Below, in pieces: positions 18,564 to 27,488 of a DNA stretch of 64,000 bases. The position numbers and the translations under genes were made by a program. The notes beneath the pieces are model-generated. The model saw nothing but the letters and a program-made list of their open reading frames with translations. It was not told the DNA's origin and ran no database searches. Source of the stretch: Pseudomonas fluorescens (GTDB taxonomy: Bacteria > Pseudomonadota > Gammaproteobacteria > Pseudomonadales > Pseudomonadaceae); assembly GCF_902498195.1 (NCBI RefSeq), contig NZ_CABVIY010000008.1, forward strand, positions 124,001 to 188,000, read 5' to 3'. Numbering within the stretch: position 1 is the stretch's first letter; each line of letters opens with the position of its first letter.

Positions 18564-18926
18564 ATGAGCATCCAGAATATCGTCGACTTCAGCCAGGCCA
18601 CCACCGCCGCCGAGCGCTATCGCCCGGACCCGACCAAAGTGCTCAAGGGCGACCCCGAGCAAGCGGTGTACAACCACTACAACAGCCCTTGCGGCCAATT
18701 GAACGCGGGCGTCTGGGAAGGGGCTGTCGGCCAGTGGACGGTGAACTTCACCGAACACGAATATTGCGAAATCGTGCAGGGCGTTTCCGTACTGCGTGAC
18801 CATGACGGCAACGCGAAGACCCTGCGCGTGGGCGACCGCTTCGTGATTCCCGCAGGCTTCCGTGGCACCTGGGAGGTGCTGGAGCCTTGCCGCAAAATCT
18901 ATGTGGCGTTTGAACAAAAGGCCTGA
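18564..18926 (+). CDS. Cupin domain protein (DUF861 type)
   Basis: A 120-residue single-domain cupin: GQWTVNFTEHEYCEIVQGVS is the first cupin motif and GDRFVIPAGFRGTWEVLEPC the second. Such proteins are often encoded beside amine and aldehyde dehydrogenases. It is divergent from pauC and probably coregulated with it. Enzymatic function is unknown. A clear terminator follows. Confidence 0.85.
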   Translation: MSIQNIVDFSQATTAAERYRPDPTKVLKGDPEQAVYNHYNSPCGQLNAGVWEGAVGQWTVNFTEHEYCEIVQGVSVLRDHDGNAKTLRVGDRFVIPAGFRGTWEVLEPCRKIYVAFEQKA

Positions 18927-18946
18927 AGCCAGGCCAGCGAGCCACC

Positions 18947-18976
18947 AAAAGCCCATCCCTGGTGATGGGCTTTTTT
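18947..18976 (+). terminator. Rho-independent terminator of the cupin gene
   Basis: AAAAGCCCATC-CCTGGT-GATGGGCTTTTTT: a stem with a six-base T tract, 20 bases after the cupin stop codon. Confidence 0.9.
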
Positions 18977-19117
18977 ATGGCCGCGCGATAGGCAAACATC
19001 GCGACACAGTCCCATAGGTGATTAATGGCCGACGTTATCCGAGTATTTTCCACGCGTCATCCATGACGGATTGGCGCGAGCACATTCGCTCATTCCACCT
19101 AACGCAAGGAAGCCATC

Positions 19118-19330
19118 ATGACCACTGACTTGAAACAACACCTGGAGACTGCGACTCAGTACATCGGCCAACAATACTCCGAAGGTCTGCGTGAAGAACT
19201 CGCCAACAAGACCGGCCTGGCGGTACGCCCCCGAGGCACCGGGTTCATCATGACCAAGGACTACAACCCGGCACGTATCAACTTGCTGGTCGAAAACGGA
19301 ATCATCACCCAGGTGGCCATGGGCAATTGA
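19118..19330 (+). CDS. Peptidase inhibitor I78-like small protein
   Basis: A 70-residue protein whose C-terminal half (VRPRGTGFIMTKDYNPARIN then LLVENGIITQV) matches the I78 elastase-inhibitor family pattern, in which a reactive loop is followed by DYxPxRLN and a final strand. There is no signal peptide, so the product is predicted to be cytoplasmic. AAGGAA precedes the start. A second related gene follows after 67 bp. Confidence 0.75.
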   Translation: MTTDLKQHLETATQYIGQQYSEGLREELANKTGLAVRPRGTGFIMTKDYNPARINLLVENGIITQVAMGN

Positions 19331-19397
19331 TTTGCCCGTACCCAACACCAAACACCCGATGGTTTACATCGGCCGTTTCACATGCCAAGGAGGCACC

Positions 19398-19616
19398 ATG
19401 CCGAACAATCCAGATCAATGCGACGTCTCGGTCGCTCAGTACACCCTCGGCCAGAAATGCACACCCGAGTTGCTCGAAGAAGTTCGCGCCCTGGCCAACG
19501 GAGCCCCCGTGCGGGCCACCGGGCCAACGTATCCCTCGACTTTCGACCGGCGCCCGCGACGCATCAATCTGCACACCAATGCCGACCGAATCATCATCAG
19601 CATCCACTGCGGCTGA
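19398..19616 (+). CDS. Second, diverged I78-like small protein
   Basis: A 72-residue protein starting MPNNPDQCDV with a very good AAGGAGG ribosome site. The end (RRPRRINLHTNADRIIISIH) parallels the RINLLVENGIITQV part of the preceding gene, so the two are likely diverged relatives. It has three cysteines (near residues 8, 20 and 71) and no signal peptide. The frame is open to 19332, but the ribosome site decides the start. A terminator follows. Confidence 0.7.
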   Translation: MPNNPDQCDVSVAQYTLGQKCTPELLEEVRALANGAPVRATGPTYPSTFDRRPRRINLHTNADRIIISIHCG

Positions 19617-19656
19617 ACCGCGTCGCGCTAACGAAAGACCTTGATCAGCGCGCAAC

Positions 19657-19691
19657 AAAAAAGGCCCGTATCTCGCGATACGGGCCTTTTT
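19657..19691. terminator. Bidirectional terminator between the I78-like pair and rpmG
   Basis: A hairpin with stem GCCCGTATC/GATACGGGC (19664-19685) flanked by A and T tracts on both sides serves genes converging from both strands. The same 22 bases occur reversed at 30377-30398. Confidence 0.92.
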
Positions 19692-19710
19692 CGTAAGAGG
19701 GAAAAATCAA

Positions 19711-19866
19711 TTACTTGATTTTGCCTTCTTTGTAGATCACGTGCTTGCGAACAACCGGATCATATTTCTTGATCTCGATTTTGTCCGGGGTAGTACGCTT
19801 GTTCTTGTCGGTAGTGTAGAAGTGACCAGTACCGGCGCTCGAAATCAAACGAATCAATTCACGCAT
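19711..19866 (-). CDS. rpmG: 50S ribosomal protein L33
   Basis: A 51-residue protein beginning MRELIRLISSAGTGHFYTTD and ending HVIYKEGKIK, the standard L33 sequence. It lacks the four zinc-binding cysteines, so it is the C-minus form. It follows rpmB after 11 bases in one operon. Confidence 0.97.
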   Translation of the reverse strand: MRELIRLISSAGTGHFYTTDKNKRTTPDKIEIKKYDPVVRKHVIYKEGKIK

Positions 19867-19877
19867 GATTAGCTCCC

Positions 19878-20111
19878 TTAGATCTTGCCGGCTTTGCGGA
19901 TTTCGGCCAGCACGGCAGTGATGCCACGCTTGTCGATGATACGCATGCCTTTGGCAGATACGCGCAGACGCACGAAACGTTTCTCTTCTTCAACCCAGAA
20001 GCGGTGATGCTGCAGGTTCGGCAGGAAACGACGACGGGTTTTGTTGTTTGCGTGGGAAATGTTATTCCCAGTCACCGGACCCTTACCGGTAACTTGACAG
20101 ACTCTAGACAT
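19878..20111 (-). CDS. rpmB: 50S ribosomal protein L28
   Basis: A 77-residue protein starting MSRVCQVTGKGPVTGNNISH and continuing HANNKTRRRFLPNLQ, the L28 signature. It is the first gene of rpmB-rpmG; a well-formed sigma70 promoter lies about 150 bases upstream, leaving a leader of roughly 140 bases. Confidence 0.97.
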   Translation of the reverse strand: MSRVCQVTGKGPVTGNNISHANNKTRRRFLPNLQHHRFWVEEEKRFVRLRVSAKGMRIIDKRGITAVLAEIRKAGKI

Positions 20112-20557
20112 GCCTCAGCCCTCTAAAACCACATGCCCAACCCGGCATGGGTTGGCCGCTTAATCTCTCAGTCATTTGGCGCCAGGCGCCGCGTTTCTTT
20201 AGGGGTCTTACCGGTTACACCTACAAGCGAAGGAACCGGGCCCCTAGAAAAGAGCGCTGCTTTATACCAGAAAGACTAGAGAGCAACAACATTCGCTGTG
20301 CGTTGAGTTGATAAAAACCCCACTTTTCGCGCGTCAGGCGCTTTGGATAAGGGCTGTCGTCGATTTCGACCGCTCGTCGCAGAGAATCTGCCCGACACCC
20401 AAACCCAGGGGTTTTCCACCCGAGCACAGCAAAATCAATCGCCTATAGTCCACGCAAAATGAAAAAGGGGATAGTCATTTGCAAAAGAGCCTACTAGGGT
20501 AAGCCCTTTCCAGACTGCACTTGCAGATGGGCCTTCGATCTGTAAAGGAATCCGACC
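20112..20557. other. Intergenic region between rpmB and the peptide-binding protein gene
   Basis: This 446 bp gap holds the rpmB promoter and leader on the minus strand. The leader contains small inverted repeats (CCAACCCGGCATGGGTTGG near 20137, and GGCGCCAGGCGCC near 20179). The plus-strand part next to 20558 presumably has the promoter of the binding-protein gene, but no clear elements were found. A 68-codon minus-strand frame at 20221-20427 is not convincing. Confidence 0.6.
20261..20289 (-). promoter_or_regulatory. Sigma70 promoter of rpmB-rpmG
   Basis: On the minus strand, TTGTTG (20284-20289) and TATAAA (20261-20266) are separated by exactly 17 bases. Predicted transcription start is near 20254. 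Confidence 0.65.
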
Positions 20558-22144
20558 ATGCGCCTCGCTGCCCTACCGTTGTTGCTCGCCCCACTTCTGC
20601 TCAGCCCACAGGCTATGGCGGCCGCCCTGAGCGTCTGCACCGAGGCCAGCCCCGAAGGTTTCGACGTGGTGCAATACAACTCGCTGACCACCACCAACGC
20701 CTCGGCGGACGTGCTGATGAATCGCCTGGTGGACTTCGACACGGCCAGCGGCAAAGTGGTCGCCAGCCTCGCCGACAGCTGGGAAGTCAGCCCTGATGGC
20801 CTGACCTATGTGTTCAAGCTGCACCCGAAGGTGAAATTCCACGGCACCGACTACTTCAGCCCGACGCGCGAAATGACTGCCGAAGACGTCAAGTTCAGCT
20901 TCGACCGCATGCTCGATCCGGCCAACCCGTGGCACAAAGTCGCCCAAAGTGGCTTCCCGCATGCGCAATCCATGCAGTTGCCGGCGCTGATCAAGAAAAT
21001 CGATGCCCTCGACCCATTGACCGTGCGCTTTACCCTCGATCACCCGGACTCGACGTTCCTCGCGACGTTGAGCATGGGCTTCGCCTCGATCTATTCGGCT
21101 GAATATGCCGACAAATTATTGAAGGCCGGCACCCCGGAGAAGCTCAACAGCCAGCCGATCGGCAGCGGCCCGTTTGTGTTCACCCGCTTCCAGAAGGACG
21201 CGTCGATCCGCTACAAGGCCAACCCAGACTACTTCGGCGGCAAGCCATCGGTGGACCCGCTGATCTTCGCGATCACCCCGGACGCCAACGTGCGCCTGCA
21301 GAAGTTGCGCCGCAACGAATGCCAGATCGCCCTGTCGCCCAAGCCCCTGGACGTGCAGGCCGCGCTGAAAGAACCGACCTTGAAAGTGGAAAAGACTGAC
21401 GCGTTCATGACGGCATTTGTTGGCATCAACAGCCAACATCCACCTCTGGACAAGCCTGAAGTGCGCCAGGCGATCAACCTCGCCTTCGACAAGGCCAATT
21501 ACGTCAAGGCCGTGTTCGAAGACACCGCCGAGCCCGCCAACGGACCGTACCCGCCAAACACCTGGAGCTACGCCAAAAGCCTGCCGGGCTATCCCCACGA
21601 CGTGGAAAAAGCCAAGGCGCTGATGGCCAAGGCCGGGCTCAAGGACGGCTTCCAGACCACCATCTGGACCCGCCCGTCGGGCAGCCTGCTGAACCCGAAC
21701 CCGAGCCTTGGCGCCCAGCTGTTGCAGGCCGACCTCGCGGAAATCGGCATACAGGCCGAAATTCGCGTGATCGAATGGGGCGAGCTGATTCGCCGCGCCA
21801 AGGCTGGCGAGCATGACTTGCTGTTCATGGGCTGGGCCGGTGACAACGGTGACCCGGACAACTTCCTCACACCGCAATTCTCCTGCGCCGCGGTCAAGTC
21901 CGGCACTAACTTCGCCCGCTACTGCAACCAGGACCTGGACAAGCTCATCAGCGCCGGCAAGACCACCGGCGAACAAGGCGTGCGTACCAAACTCTACGAA
22001 CAGGCACAAACGCAGATCCAGCAACAGGCGCTGTGGCTACCCCTGGCCCACCCGACCGCTTTTGCGCTGACGCGCAAGGATGTCGAGGGTTATTCGGTCA
22101 GCCCGTTCGGTCGCCAGGATTACTCCAAAGTGACCCTGAAATAA
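20558..22144 (+). CDS. Periplasmic peptide-binding protein of an ABC transporter (DppA family)
   Basis: A 528-residue extracytoplasmic solute-binding protein family 5 member. The signal peptide is MRLAALPLLLAPLLLSPQAM ending AMA-A. Family features include DSWEVSPDGLTYVFKLHPKV, MTAEDVKFSFDRM and RQAINLAFDKANYV. It corresponds by position to PA5317, one of several orphan DppA paralogues that feed a shared dipeptide permease; no permease or ATPase gene adjoins it here. A REP pair follows. Confidence 0.92.
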   Translation: MRLAALPLLLAPLLLSPQAMAAALSVCTEASPEGFDVVQYNSLTTTNASADVLMNRLVDFDTASGKVVASLADSWEVSPDGLTYVFKLHPKVKFHGTDYFSPTREMTAEDVKFSFDRMLDPANPWHKVAQSGFPHAQSMQLPALIKKIDALDPLTVRFTLDHPDSTFLATLSMGFASIYSAEYADKLLKAGTPEKLNSQPIGSGPFVFTRFQKDASIRYKANPDYFGGKPSVDPLIFAITPDANVRLQKLRRNECQIALSPKPLDVQAALKEPTLKVEKTDAFMTAFVGINSQHPPLDKPEVRQAINLAFDKANYVKAVFEDTAEPANGPYPPNTWSYAKSLPGYPHDVEKAKALMAKAGLKDGFQTTIWTRPSGSLLNPNPSLGAQLLQADLAEIGIQAEIRVIEWGELIRRAKAGEHDLLFMGWAGDNGDPDNFLTPQFSCAAVKSGTNFARYCNQDLDKLISAGKTTGEQGVRTKLYEQAQTQIQQQALWLPLAHPTAFALTRKDVEGYSVSPFGRQDYSKVTLK

Positions 22145-22156
22145 GCGACTGAAACC

Positions 22157-22259
22157 CTGTAGGAGCGAGCCCTGCTCGCGATGGACTTCAACGATGACGA
22201 TGGCTGCCTGAATGAACGCGGTGTCCATACAACCATCGCGAGCAAGCTCGCTCCTACAA
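22157..22259. repeat. REP pair, GTAGGAGCGAGCTTGCTCGC class
   Basis: Arms CTGTAGGAGCGAGCCCTGCT and GCGAGCAAGCTCGCTCCTAC; the left unit has one extra C. It lies between convergent binding-protein and radC genes and touches the radC stop. Confidence 0.9.
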
Positions 22260-22263
22260 TGAT

Positions 22264-22938
22264 TCACATCCAGCCGTACTCCGCCATCGACAGCGGATCG
22301 CCGTCACCGATGATGAAATGGTCGAGTACCCGCACATCAATCAGCTCCAGCGCCTTTTGCAGGCGCTTGGTCAACACCCGGTCTGCCTGGCTTGGATCCG
22401 AGTTGCCTGACGGGTGGTTGTGGCAGAGGATCAGGGCCGCGGCGTTATGCGCCAAGGCGCGCTTGACCACCTCCCGCGGATGCACGCTGGTGTTGTCGAT
22501 GGAGCCGCGAAACAGCGCTTCAAACCCCAACACCTGATGTTTTGAATCGAGGAACAGGCAGCCGAACACCTCATGAGGTTCGTGGCGCAGCATCGATTTC
22601 AGGTATTCGCGAACCGCGTGCGGATTTTCCAGTACGGATCTGTGGCGCAGGCGCTCGGCCAGATGCCGGCGCCCCATTTCCAGCACGGCCTGCAACTGCG
22701 CGAACTTTGCCGGCCCCAAACCCAAATGACCGCTGAACGTCAGCTGGTCAGCCTCCAGCAGCGATCGCAAACTGCCGAATTGGCCGAGCAGATAACGCGC
22801 CAGGTCCACGGCGCTTTTGCCGGACACACCGGTTCGTAGAAAGATCGCCAGCAACTCGGCGTCCGAAAGGCTCGCCGATCCCTGCTCAAGAAGCTTCTCC
22901 CGCGGGCGTTCAGCCGCAGGCCAATCGCGAATACTCAT
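22264..22938 (-). CDS. radC: RadC family JAB-domain protein
   Basis: A 224-residue protein with an N-terminal helix-hairpin-helix-like region (RPREKLLEQGSASLSDAELL) and a C-terminal JAB/MPN domain whose metal-binding motif is CHNHPSGNSDPSQAD. Despite its name, a direct repair role in E. coli has been questioned. It is divergent from coaBC, the usual gammaproteobacterial arrangement. Confidence 0.93.
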   Translation of the reverse strand: MSIRDWPAAERPREKLLEQGSASLSDAELLAIFLRTGVSGKSAVDLARYLLGQFGSLRSLLEADQLTFSGHLGLGPAKFAQLQAVLEMGRRHLAERLRHRSVLENPHAVREYLKSMLRHEPHEVFGCLFLDSKHQVLGFEALFRGSIDNTSVHPREVVKRALAHNAAALILCHNHPSGNSDPSQADRVLTKRLQKALELIDVRVLDHFIIGDGDPLSMAEYGWM

Positions 22939-23073
22939 AGCACTTCCCTGTCTGTGGGCGCCGCTGTTCCGTCGCGGTCGCTGTGATATCGTAGCCCATC
23001 TTTTTTGCGAGCGATTTCACTCCTGGGGAGGGGGTATCGCCACGCAGTCACTAACGAATTGAAAGGCAGGCCT

Positions 23074-24282
23074 ATGCAGCGGCTGTATCGGAAACGCATT
23101 GTTCTGGGCGTCGGCGGCGGCATTGCTGCCTACAAGAGCGCCGATCTGGTTCGCCGCCTGATGGACCAGGGCGCCGAAGTGCGCGTGGTCATGACCCGTG
23201 GCGGTGCCGAGTTCATCACCCCTCTGACCATGCAGGCCCTGTCCGGGCACCCTGTGCACCTGGACCTGCTGGACCCGGCGGCCGAAGCGGCCATGGGTCA
23301 TATCGAGCTGGCCAAGTGGGCTGACCTGGTGCTGATCGCCCCCGCCACCGCAGACTTGATCGCCCGGCTGGCCCAAGGCATTGCCGATGACCTGCTGACC
23401 ACGCTGGTGCTGGCCACCGATGCGGTGGTCGCCGTTGCCCCGGCGATGAACCAGGCCATGTGGCGCGATCCGGCCACCCAGGCCAACCTGCAAACCCTAG
23501 AAAGCCGCGACCTCAAGGTCTTCGGCCCAGCCTCCGGCAGCCAGGCCTGCGGCGACGTTGGCCTGGGTCGTATGCTCGAAGCTACCGACCTGGCGCAACT
23601 GGCCGCGGATTGCTTCAAGCGCCAGGCGCTGACCGGCAAACACGTGCTGATCACCGCCGGTCCGACCCAGGAAAACATCGACCCGGTGCGCTACATCACC
23701 AATCACAGCTCCGGAAAAATGGGCTTCGCCCTGGCCGAAGCCGCCGTGGAAGCCGGCGCCCGCGTGACGCTGATCACCGGCCCGGTGCACCTGCCGACCC
23801 CGGATCGCGTCACTCGCATCGATGTGGTCAGTGCCCGTGACATGCTCGCCGCCTGTGAAGCCGCGATCCCCTGCGACCTGTTCATCGCCTCGGCAGCGGT
23901 CGCGGACTACAGACCGGAAGTCGTCGCACCCCAGAAACTCAAGAAAGATCCTACGAACGGCGACGGCTTGTTGCTACAAATGGTGCGCAACCCGGATATC
24001 CTGGCCAGCATCGCCACGCGCCCCGACCGTCCATTCAGTGTCGGTTTCGCCGCCGAAACCGAACACCTGCTCGACTACGCCGCCCGCAAGCTGAAAGACA
24101 AGAATCTCGACTTGATCGTCGCCAACGACGTTGCCAACCCGAGCATCGGCTTCAATAGCGAAGAGAACGCCTGCAGCGTGATCGACCGCCAGCTACACGC
24201 CACACTTTTCGCCCAGACCAGCAAGAGCAAGATTGCTCGCCAGCTGATCACTTTCATCGCTGAACGACTGAACCAGGTTTAA
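23074..24282 (+). CDS. coaBC: Bifunctional phosphopantothenoylcysteine decarboxylase/synthetase
   Basis: A 402-residue fusion that makes 4'-phosphopantetheine for coenzyme A. The N-terminal CoaC flavoprotein (1-190) has GVGGGIAAYKSADLVRRL and the active-site cysteine in SGSQACGDVGLGRM. The C-terminal CoaB part (190-402) has ITAGPTQENIDPVRYI, then NHSSGKMG. I chose the ATG at 23074 (MQRLYRKRIVLG), preceded by AGGCAG; the frame is open further upstream. dut follows after 5 bases. Confidence 0.96.
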   Translation: MQRLYRKRIVLGVGGGIAAYKSADLVRRLMDQGAEVRVVMTRGGAEFITPLTMQALSGHPVHLDLLDPAAEAAMGHIELAKWADLVLIAPATADLIARLAQGIADDLLTTLVLATDAVVAVAPAMNQAMWRDPATQANLQTLESRDLKVFGPASGSQACGDVGLGRMLEATDLAQLAADCFKRQALTGKHVLITAGPTQENIDPVRYITNHSSGKMGFALAEAAVEAGARVTLITGPVHLPTPDRVTRIDVVSARDMLAACEAAIPCDLFIASAAVADYRPEVVAPQKLKKDPTNGDGLLLQMVRNPDILASIATRPDRPFSVGFAAETEHLLDYAARKLKDKNLDLIVANDVANPSIGFNSEENACSVIDRQLHATLFAQTSKSKIARQLITFIAERLNQV

Positions 24283-24287
24283 TTTAC

Positions 24288-24743
24288 ATGCACGCTTTGC
24301 AAGCCAAGATCCTCGACCCTCGCATCGGTACCGAATTCCCGCTGCCACAGTACGCCACCCCAGGCTCCGCCGGCCTCGACCTGCGTGCCATGCTGGAAAA
24401 TGACATCGTGATCAAACCGGGCGAGACCGTGCTGATCCCCACCGGGCTGTCGGTCTATATCGGTGACCCGAATCTCGCGGCGCTGATCCTGCCACGCTCC
24501 GGCCTGGGCCATAAGCACGGCATCGTGCTGGGCAACCTGGTCGGCCTGATCGACTCGGACTACCAGGGCCCACTGATGGTTTCGTGCTGGAACCGCGGCC
24601 AGACCGACTTCACCATGACGGTTGGCGAACGCCTGGCCCAGCTGGTGTTGGTGCCGGTGGTTCAAGCACATTTCGAGATGGTCGAGGAGTTTGTCGAGAC
24701 CCAGCGCGGCACCGGTGGCTTCGGCCATTCCGGCAGCAACTGA
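24288..24743 (+). CDS. dut: Deoxyuridine 5'-triphosphate nucleotidohydrolase
   Basis: A 151-residue dUTPase that hydrolyses dUTP to dUMP, keeping uracil out of DNA. The five family motifs are visible: AGLDLRA, PRSGLGHKHG, NLVGLIDSDYQG, GERLAQLVLVP and RGTGGFGHSG. It is 5 bases from coaBC and almost certainly cotranscribed with it. A REP pair follows the stop. Confidence 0.97.
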   Translation: MHALQAKILDPRIGTEFPLPQYATPGSAGLDLRAMLENDIVIKPGETVLIPTGLSVYIGDPNLAALILPRSGLGHKHGIVLGNLVGLIDSDYQGPLMVSCWNRGQTDFTMTVGERLAQLVLVPVVQAHFEMVEEFVETQRGTGGFGHSGSN

Positions 24744-24763
24744 TCCGGTAGAGACGCCCTCCC

Positions 24764-24839
24764 CTGCAGGAGCTGCCGAAGGCTGCGGTCTTTTGATTTT
24801 TCAAGATCAAAAGATCGCAGCCTTCGGCAGCTCCTACAG
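24764..24839. repeat. REP pair, GCTGCCGAAGGCTGCGATC class
   Basis: Two inverted units (CTGCAGGAGCTGCCGAAGGC and GCCTTCGGCAGCTCCTACAG) with a short ATTTTTCAAGAT centre, just after dut. The remaining bases of this 315 bp dut-algC gap hold a candidate AlgU promoter and no gene. Confidence 0.9.
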
Positions 24840-24957
24840 AAAACGAGCGCCCTCACCACGCAATGTGCAGGCCCATCTGCAAGGCGTAGCGCGGAAAATC
24901 AAGGCCTTGGATGAGCCAAGCCACGTCGGATGCTGCGTCATGGCCCTTTCACACCAC

Positions 24958-24984
24958 GAACTCTGCGCGGAAAACGCCGTCATA
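24958..24984 (+). promoter_or_regulatory. Candidate AlgU (sigma-22) promoter of algC
   Basis: GAACTC (24958-24963), 16 bases, then TCATA (24980-24984) resembles the GAACTT-N16/17-TCTGA pattern recognised by AlgU/RpoE-type sigma factors, about 75 bases before the algC start. The -10 match is partial. Confidence 0.4.
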
Positions 24985-25058
24985 CTTTCCAGTTTGAGCC
25001 TGCCGATGAGTGATTCGCAGCCAGGTCCAGTCACTTTCAAGATGGAGCATTTCCACAG

Positions 25059-26456
25059 ATGACCACCCCCGCCCGCGTCGCCCCCAAGTTCCCCGACAGC
25101 ATTTTCCGCGCCTATGACATACGCGGCACTGTCCCGGAATTCCTGAACGCTGAAACCGCTTACTGGCTCGGTCGCGCCATCGGTGCCCAGAGCCTGTCCC
25201 AAGGCGAACCCAACGTATCCGTTGGCCGTGACGGGCGCCTGTCCGGCCCTGAACTGGTCGAGCAATTGATCCAGGGCCTGGCCGACAGCGGCTGCCACGT
25301 CAGCGACGTCGGCCTGGTGCCAACCCCGGCGCTGTACTACGCCGCCAACGTACTTGCCGGTAAATCCGGTGTAATGCTGACCGGTAGCCACAACCCGTCG
25401 AACTACAACGGCTTCAAGATCGTCATCGCGGGCGACACCCTGGCCAACGAACAGATCCAGGCCCTGCACGACCGCCTCAAGAGCAACGACCTGAGCAGCG
25501 GCGAAGGCAGCATCACCCAGGTCGAGATCCTCGACCGCTACACCACTGAAATCGTCCAGGACATCAAACTGGCCCGACGCCTGAAAGTCGTGGTGGACTG
25601 CGGCAACGGCGCGGCCGGTGTGATTGCCCCGCAACTGATCGAAGCGCTCAACTGCGAAGTCATCCCGCTGTTCTGCGAAGTCGACGGCAATTTCCCGAAC
25701 CACCACCCGGACCCGGGCAAGCCTGAAAACCTCGTCGACCTGATCGACAAGGTCAAGGAAACCAACGCCGACATCGGCCTGGCCTTTGACGGCGACGGCG
25801 ACCGCGTAGGCGTGGTGACCAACACCGGCAGCATCGTCTTCCCCGATCGCCTGCTGATGCTGTTTGCCCGCGACGTGGTGGCGCGCAACCCGGACGCGGA
25901 AATCATCTTCGACGTCAAATGCACCCGCCGCCTGACCCCGCTGATCAAGGAATACGGTGGTCGCCCGCTCATGTGGAAGACCGGTCATTCGTTGATCAAA
26001 AAGAAAATGAAACAGTCCGGCGCGCTGCTGGCCGGTGAAATGAGCGGGCACATCTTCTTCAAGGAGCGCTGGTTCGGTTTCGACGACGGCATTTACAGCG
26101 CCGCGCGGTTGCTGGAGATCCTCAGCAAGGAAAAATCCACCGCCGAAGAGCTCTTCGAGACCTTCCCGAACGATATTTCTACGCCGGAAATCAATATCCA
26201 TGTGACCGAAGAGAGCAAATTCAGCATCATTGATGCATTGCACGACGCACAATGGGGCGAAGGCGCCGACCTGACCACCATTGACGGCGTGCGAGTCGAC
26301 TACGCCAAAGGCTGGGGCCTGGTTCGCGCCTCCAACACCACGCCGGTGCTGGTGCTGCGCTTCGAGGCCGATGACGAGGCTGAATTGCAGCGCATCAAGG
26401 ACGTCTTCCATGTCCAGTTGAAGCGTGTTGCACCTGATCTCCAACTACCGTTTTGA
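25059..26456 (+). CDS. algC: Phosphomannomutase/phosphoglucomutase AlgC
   Basis: A 465-residue alpha-D-phosphohexomutase that interconverts mannose or glucose 6- and 1-phosphates for alginate, lipopolysaccharide core and rhamnolipid precursors. The phosphoserine is S110 in LTGSHNPSNYNGFK, the metal loop is FDGDGDRVG, and the sugar-binding loop is GEMSGHIFFKERW. The length is that of the free-standing P. aeruginosa enzyme, with no N-terminal membrane extension. argB starts 24 bp downstream. Confidence 0.97.
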   Translation: MTTPARVAPKFPDSIFRAYDIRGTVPEFLNAETAYWLGRAIGAQSLSQGEPNVSVGRDGRLSGPELVEQLIQGLADSGCHVSDVGLVPTPALYYAANVLAGKSGVMLTGSHNPSNYNGFKIVIAGDTLANEQIQALHDRLKSNDLSSGEGSITQVEILDRYTTEIVQDIKLARRLKVVVDCGNGAAGVIAPQLIEALNCEVIPLFCEVDGNFPNHHPDPGKPENLVDLIDKVKETNADIGLAFDGDGDRVGVVTNTGSIVFPDRLLMLFARDVVARNPDAEIIFDVKCTRRLTPLIKEYGGRPLMWKTGHSLIKKKMKQSGALLAGEMSGHIFFKERWFGFDDGIYSAARLLEILSKEKSTAEELFETFPNDISTPEINIHVTEESKFSIIDALHDAQWGEGADLTTIDGVRVDYAKGWGLVRASNTTPVLVLRFEADDEAELQRIKDVFHVQLKRVAPDLQLPF

Positions 26457-26480
26457 TTTCTTGAAGCACCGGAGCCCTGA

Positions 26481-27386
26481 ATGACCCTCGAACGCGATGC
26501 CGCCGCTAATACCGCCAAGGTCCTGTCCGAAGCGCTGCCTTACATTCGCCGCTATGTCGGCAAGACACTGGTGATCAAATACGGCGGCAACGCGATGGAA
26601 AGCGAGGAGCTGAAAACCGGCTTCGCCCGCGACATCGTTTTGATGAAAGCCGTCGGCATCAACCCGGTGGTGGTTCACGGTGGCGGTCCGCAAATCGGTG
26701 ATCTGCTCAAGCGCCTGTCGATCGAAAGCCACTTTGTCGATGGCATGCGCGTCACCGACGCCGCGACCATGGACGTGGTGGAAATGGTCCTCGGTGGCCA
26801 GGTCAACAAGGACATCGTCAACCTGATCAACCGTCACGGCGGCAGCGCCATCGGCCTGACCGGTAAAGACGCCGAGCTGATTCGTGCGAAGAAGCTCACC
26901 GTCACCCGCCAGACACCGGAGATGACCCAGCCGGAAATCATCGACATCGGCCACGTCGGCGAAGTGGTCGGGATCAACACCGACCTGCTGAACCTGCTGG
27001 TCAAGGGCGATTTCATCCCGGTGATCGCGCCTATCGGCGTCGGCGCCAACGGCGAGTCGTACAACATCAACGCTGACCTGGTGGCCGGTAAAGTGGCCGA
27101 AGCATTGAAAGCCGAGAAGCTGATGCTACTGACCAACATCGCCGGCCTGATGGACAAGTCGGGCACGGTCCTGACCGGCCTGAGCACCCAGCAGGTCGAC
27201 GATCTGATCGCCGACGGCACCATCTACGGCGGCATGCTGCCGAAGATCCGTTGCGCGCTGGAAGCGGTCCAGGGTGGCGTGGGCAGCTCGCTGATCATCG
27301 ACGGACGCGTACCGAACGCGATCCTGCTGGAGATTTTCACCGACACCGGCGTGGGCACCCTGATCAGCAACCGCAAGCGTCACTGA
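26481..27386 (+). CDS. argB: Acetylglutamate kinase
   Basis: A 301-residue amino acid kinase that phosphorylates N-acetylglutamate, the second and arginine-inhibited step of arginine synthesis. Visible features are VIKYGGNAM, VVVHGGGPQIGDLL, and the C-terminal GGMLPKIRCALEAVQGGVG. The N-terminal extension of about 20 residues (TLERDAAANTAKVLSEALPY) is the helix that makes the arginine-sensitive hexamer in Pseudomonas. It probably shares a transcript with algC. Confidence 0.97.
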   Translation: MTLERDAAANTAKVLSEALPYIRRYVGKTLVIKYGGNAMESEELKTGFARDIVLMKAVGINPVVVHGGGPQIGDLLKRLSIESHFVDGMRVTDAATMDVVEMVLGGQVNKDIVNLINRHGGSAIGLTGKDAELIRAKKLTVTRQTPEMTQPEIIDIGHVGEVVGINTDLLNLLVKGDFIPVIAPIGVGANGESYNINADLVAGKVAEALKAEKLMLLTNIAGLMDKSGTVLTGLSTQQVDDLIADGTIYGGMLPKIRCALEAVQGGVGSSLIIDGRVPNAILLEIFTDTGVGTLISNRKRH

Positions 27387-27399
27387 TTCAAAACCTTAA

Positions 27400-27488
27400 A
27401 GAGATCGCCGCCTTCGGCCACTCCTGCGACAGATGATTTTTCGGATGTACGAAATGTCTGTAGGAGCTGACGAAATCGGCGATCTTTT
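27400..27488. repeat. Degenerate REP pair
   Basis: GATCGCCGCCTTCGGCCACT and GTAGGAGCTGACGAAATCGG resemble the GCTGCCGAAGGCTGCGATC family with many substitutions, in inverted orientation with a 40-base centre. It lies at the left edge of the argB-pyrE insert. Confidence 0.6.

Noticed and set aside
20221..20427. 68-codon minus-strand frame between rpmB and the binding-protein gene
   Set aside because: It overlaps the rpmB promoter, has no ribosome site and shows no family resemblance.
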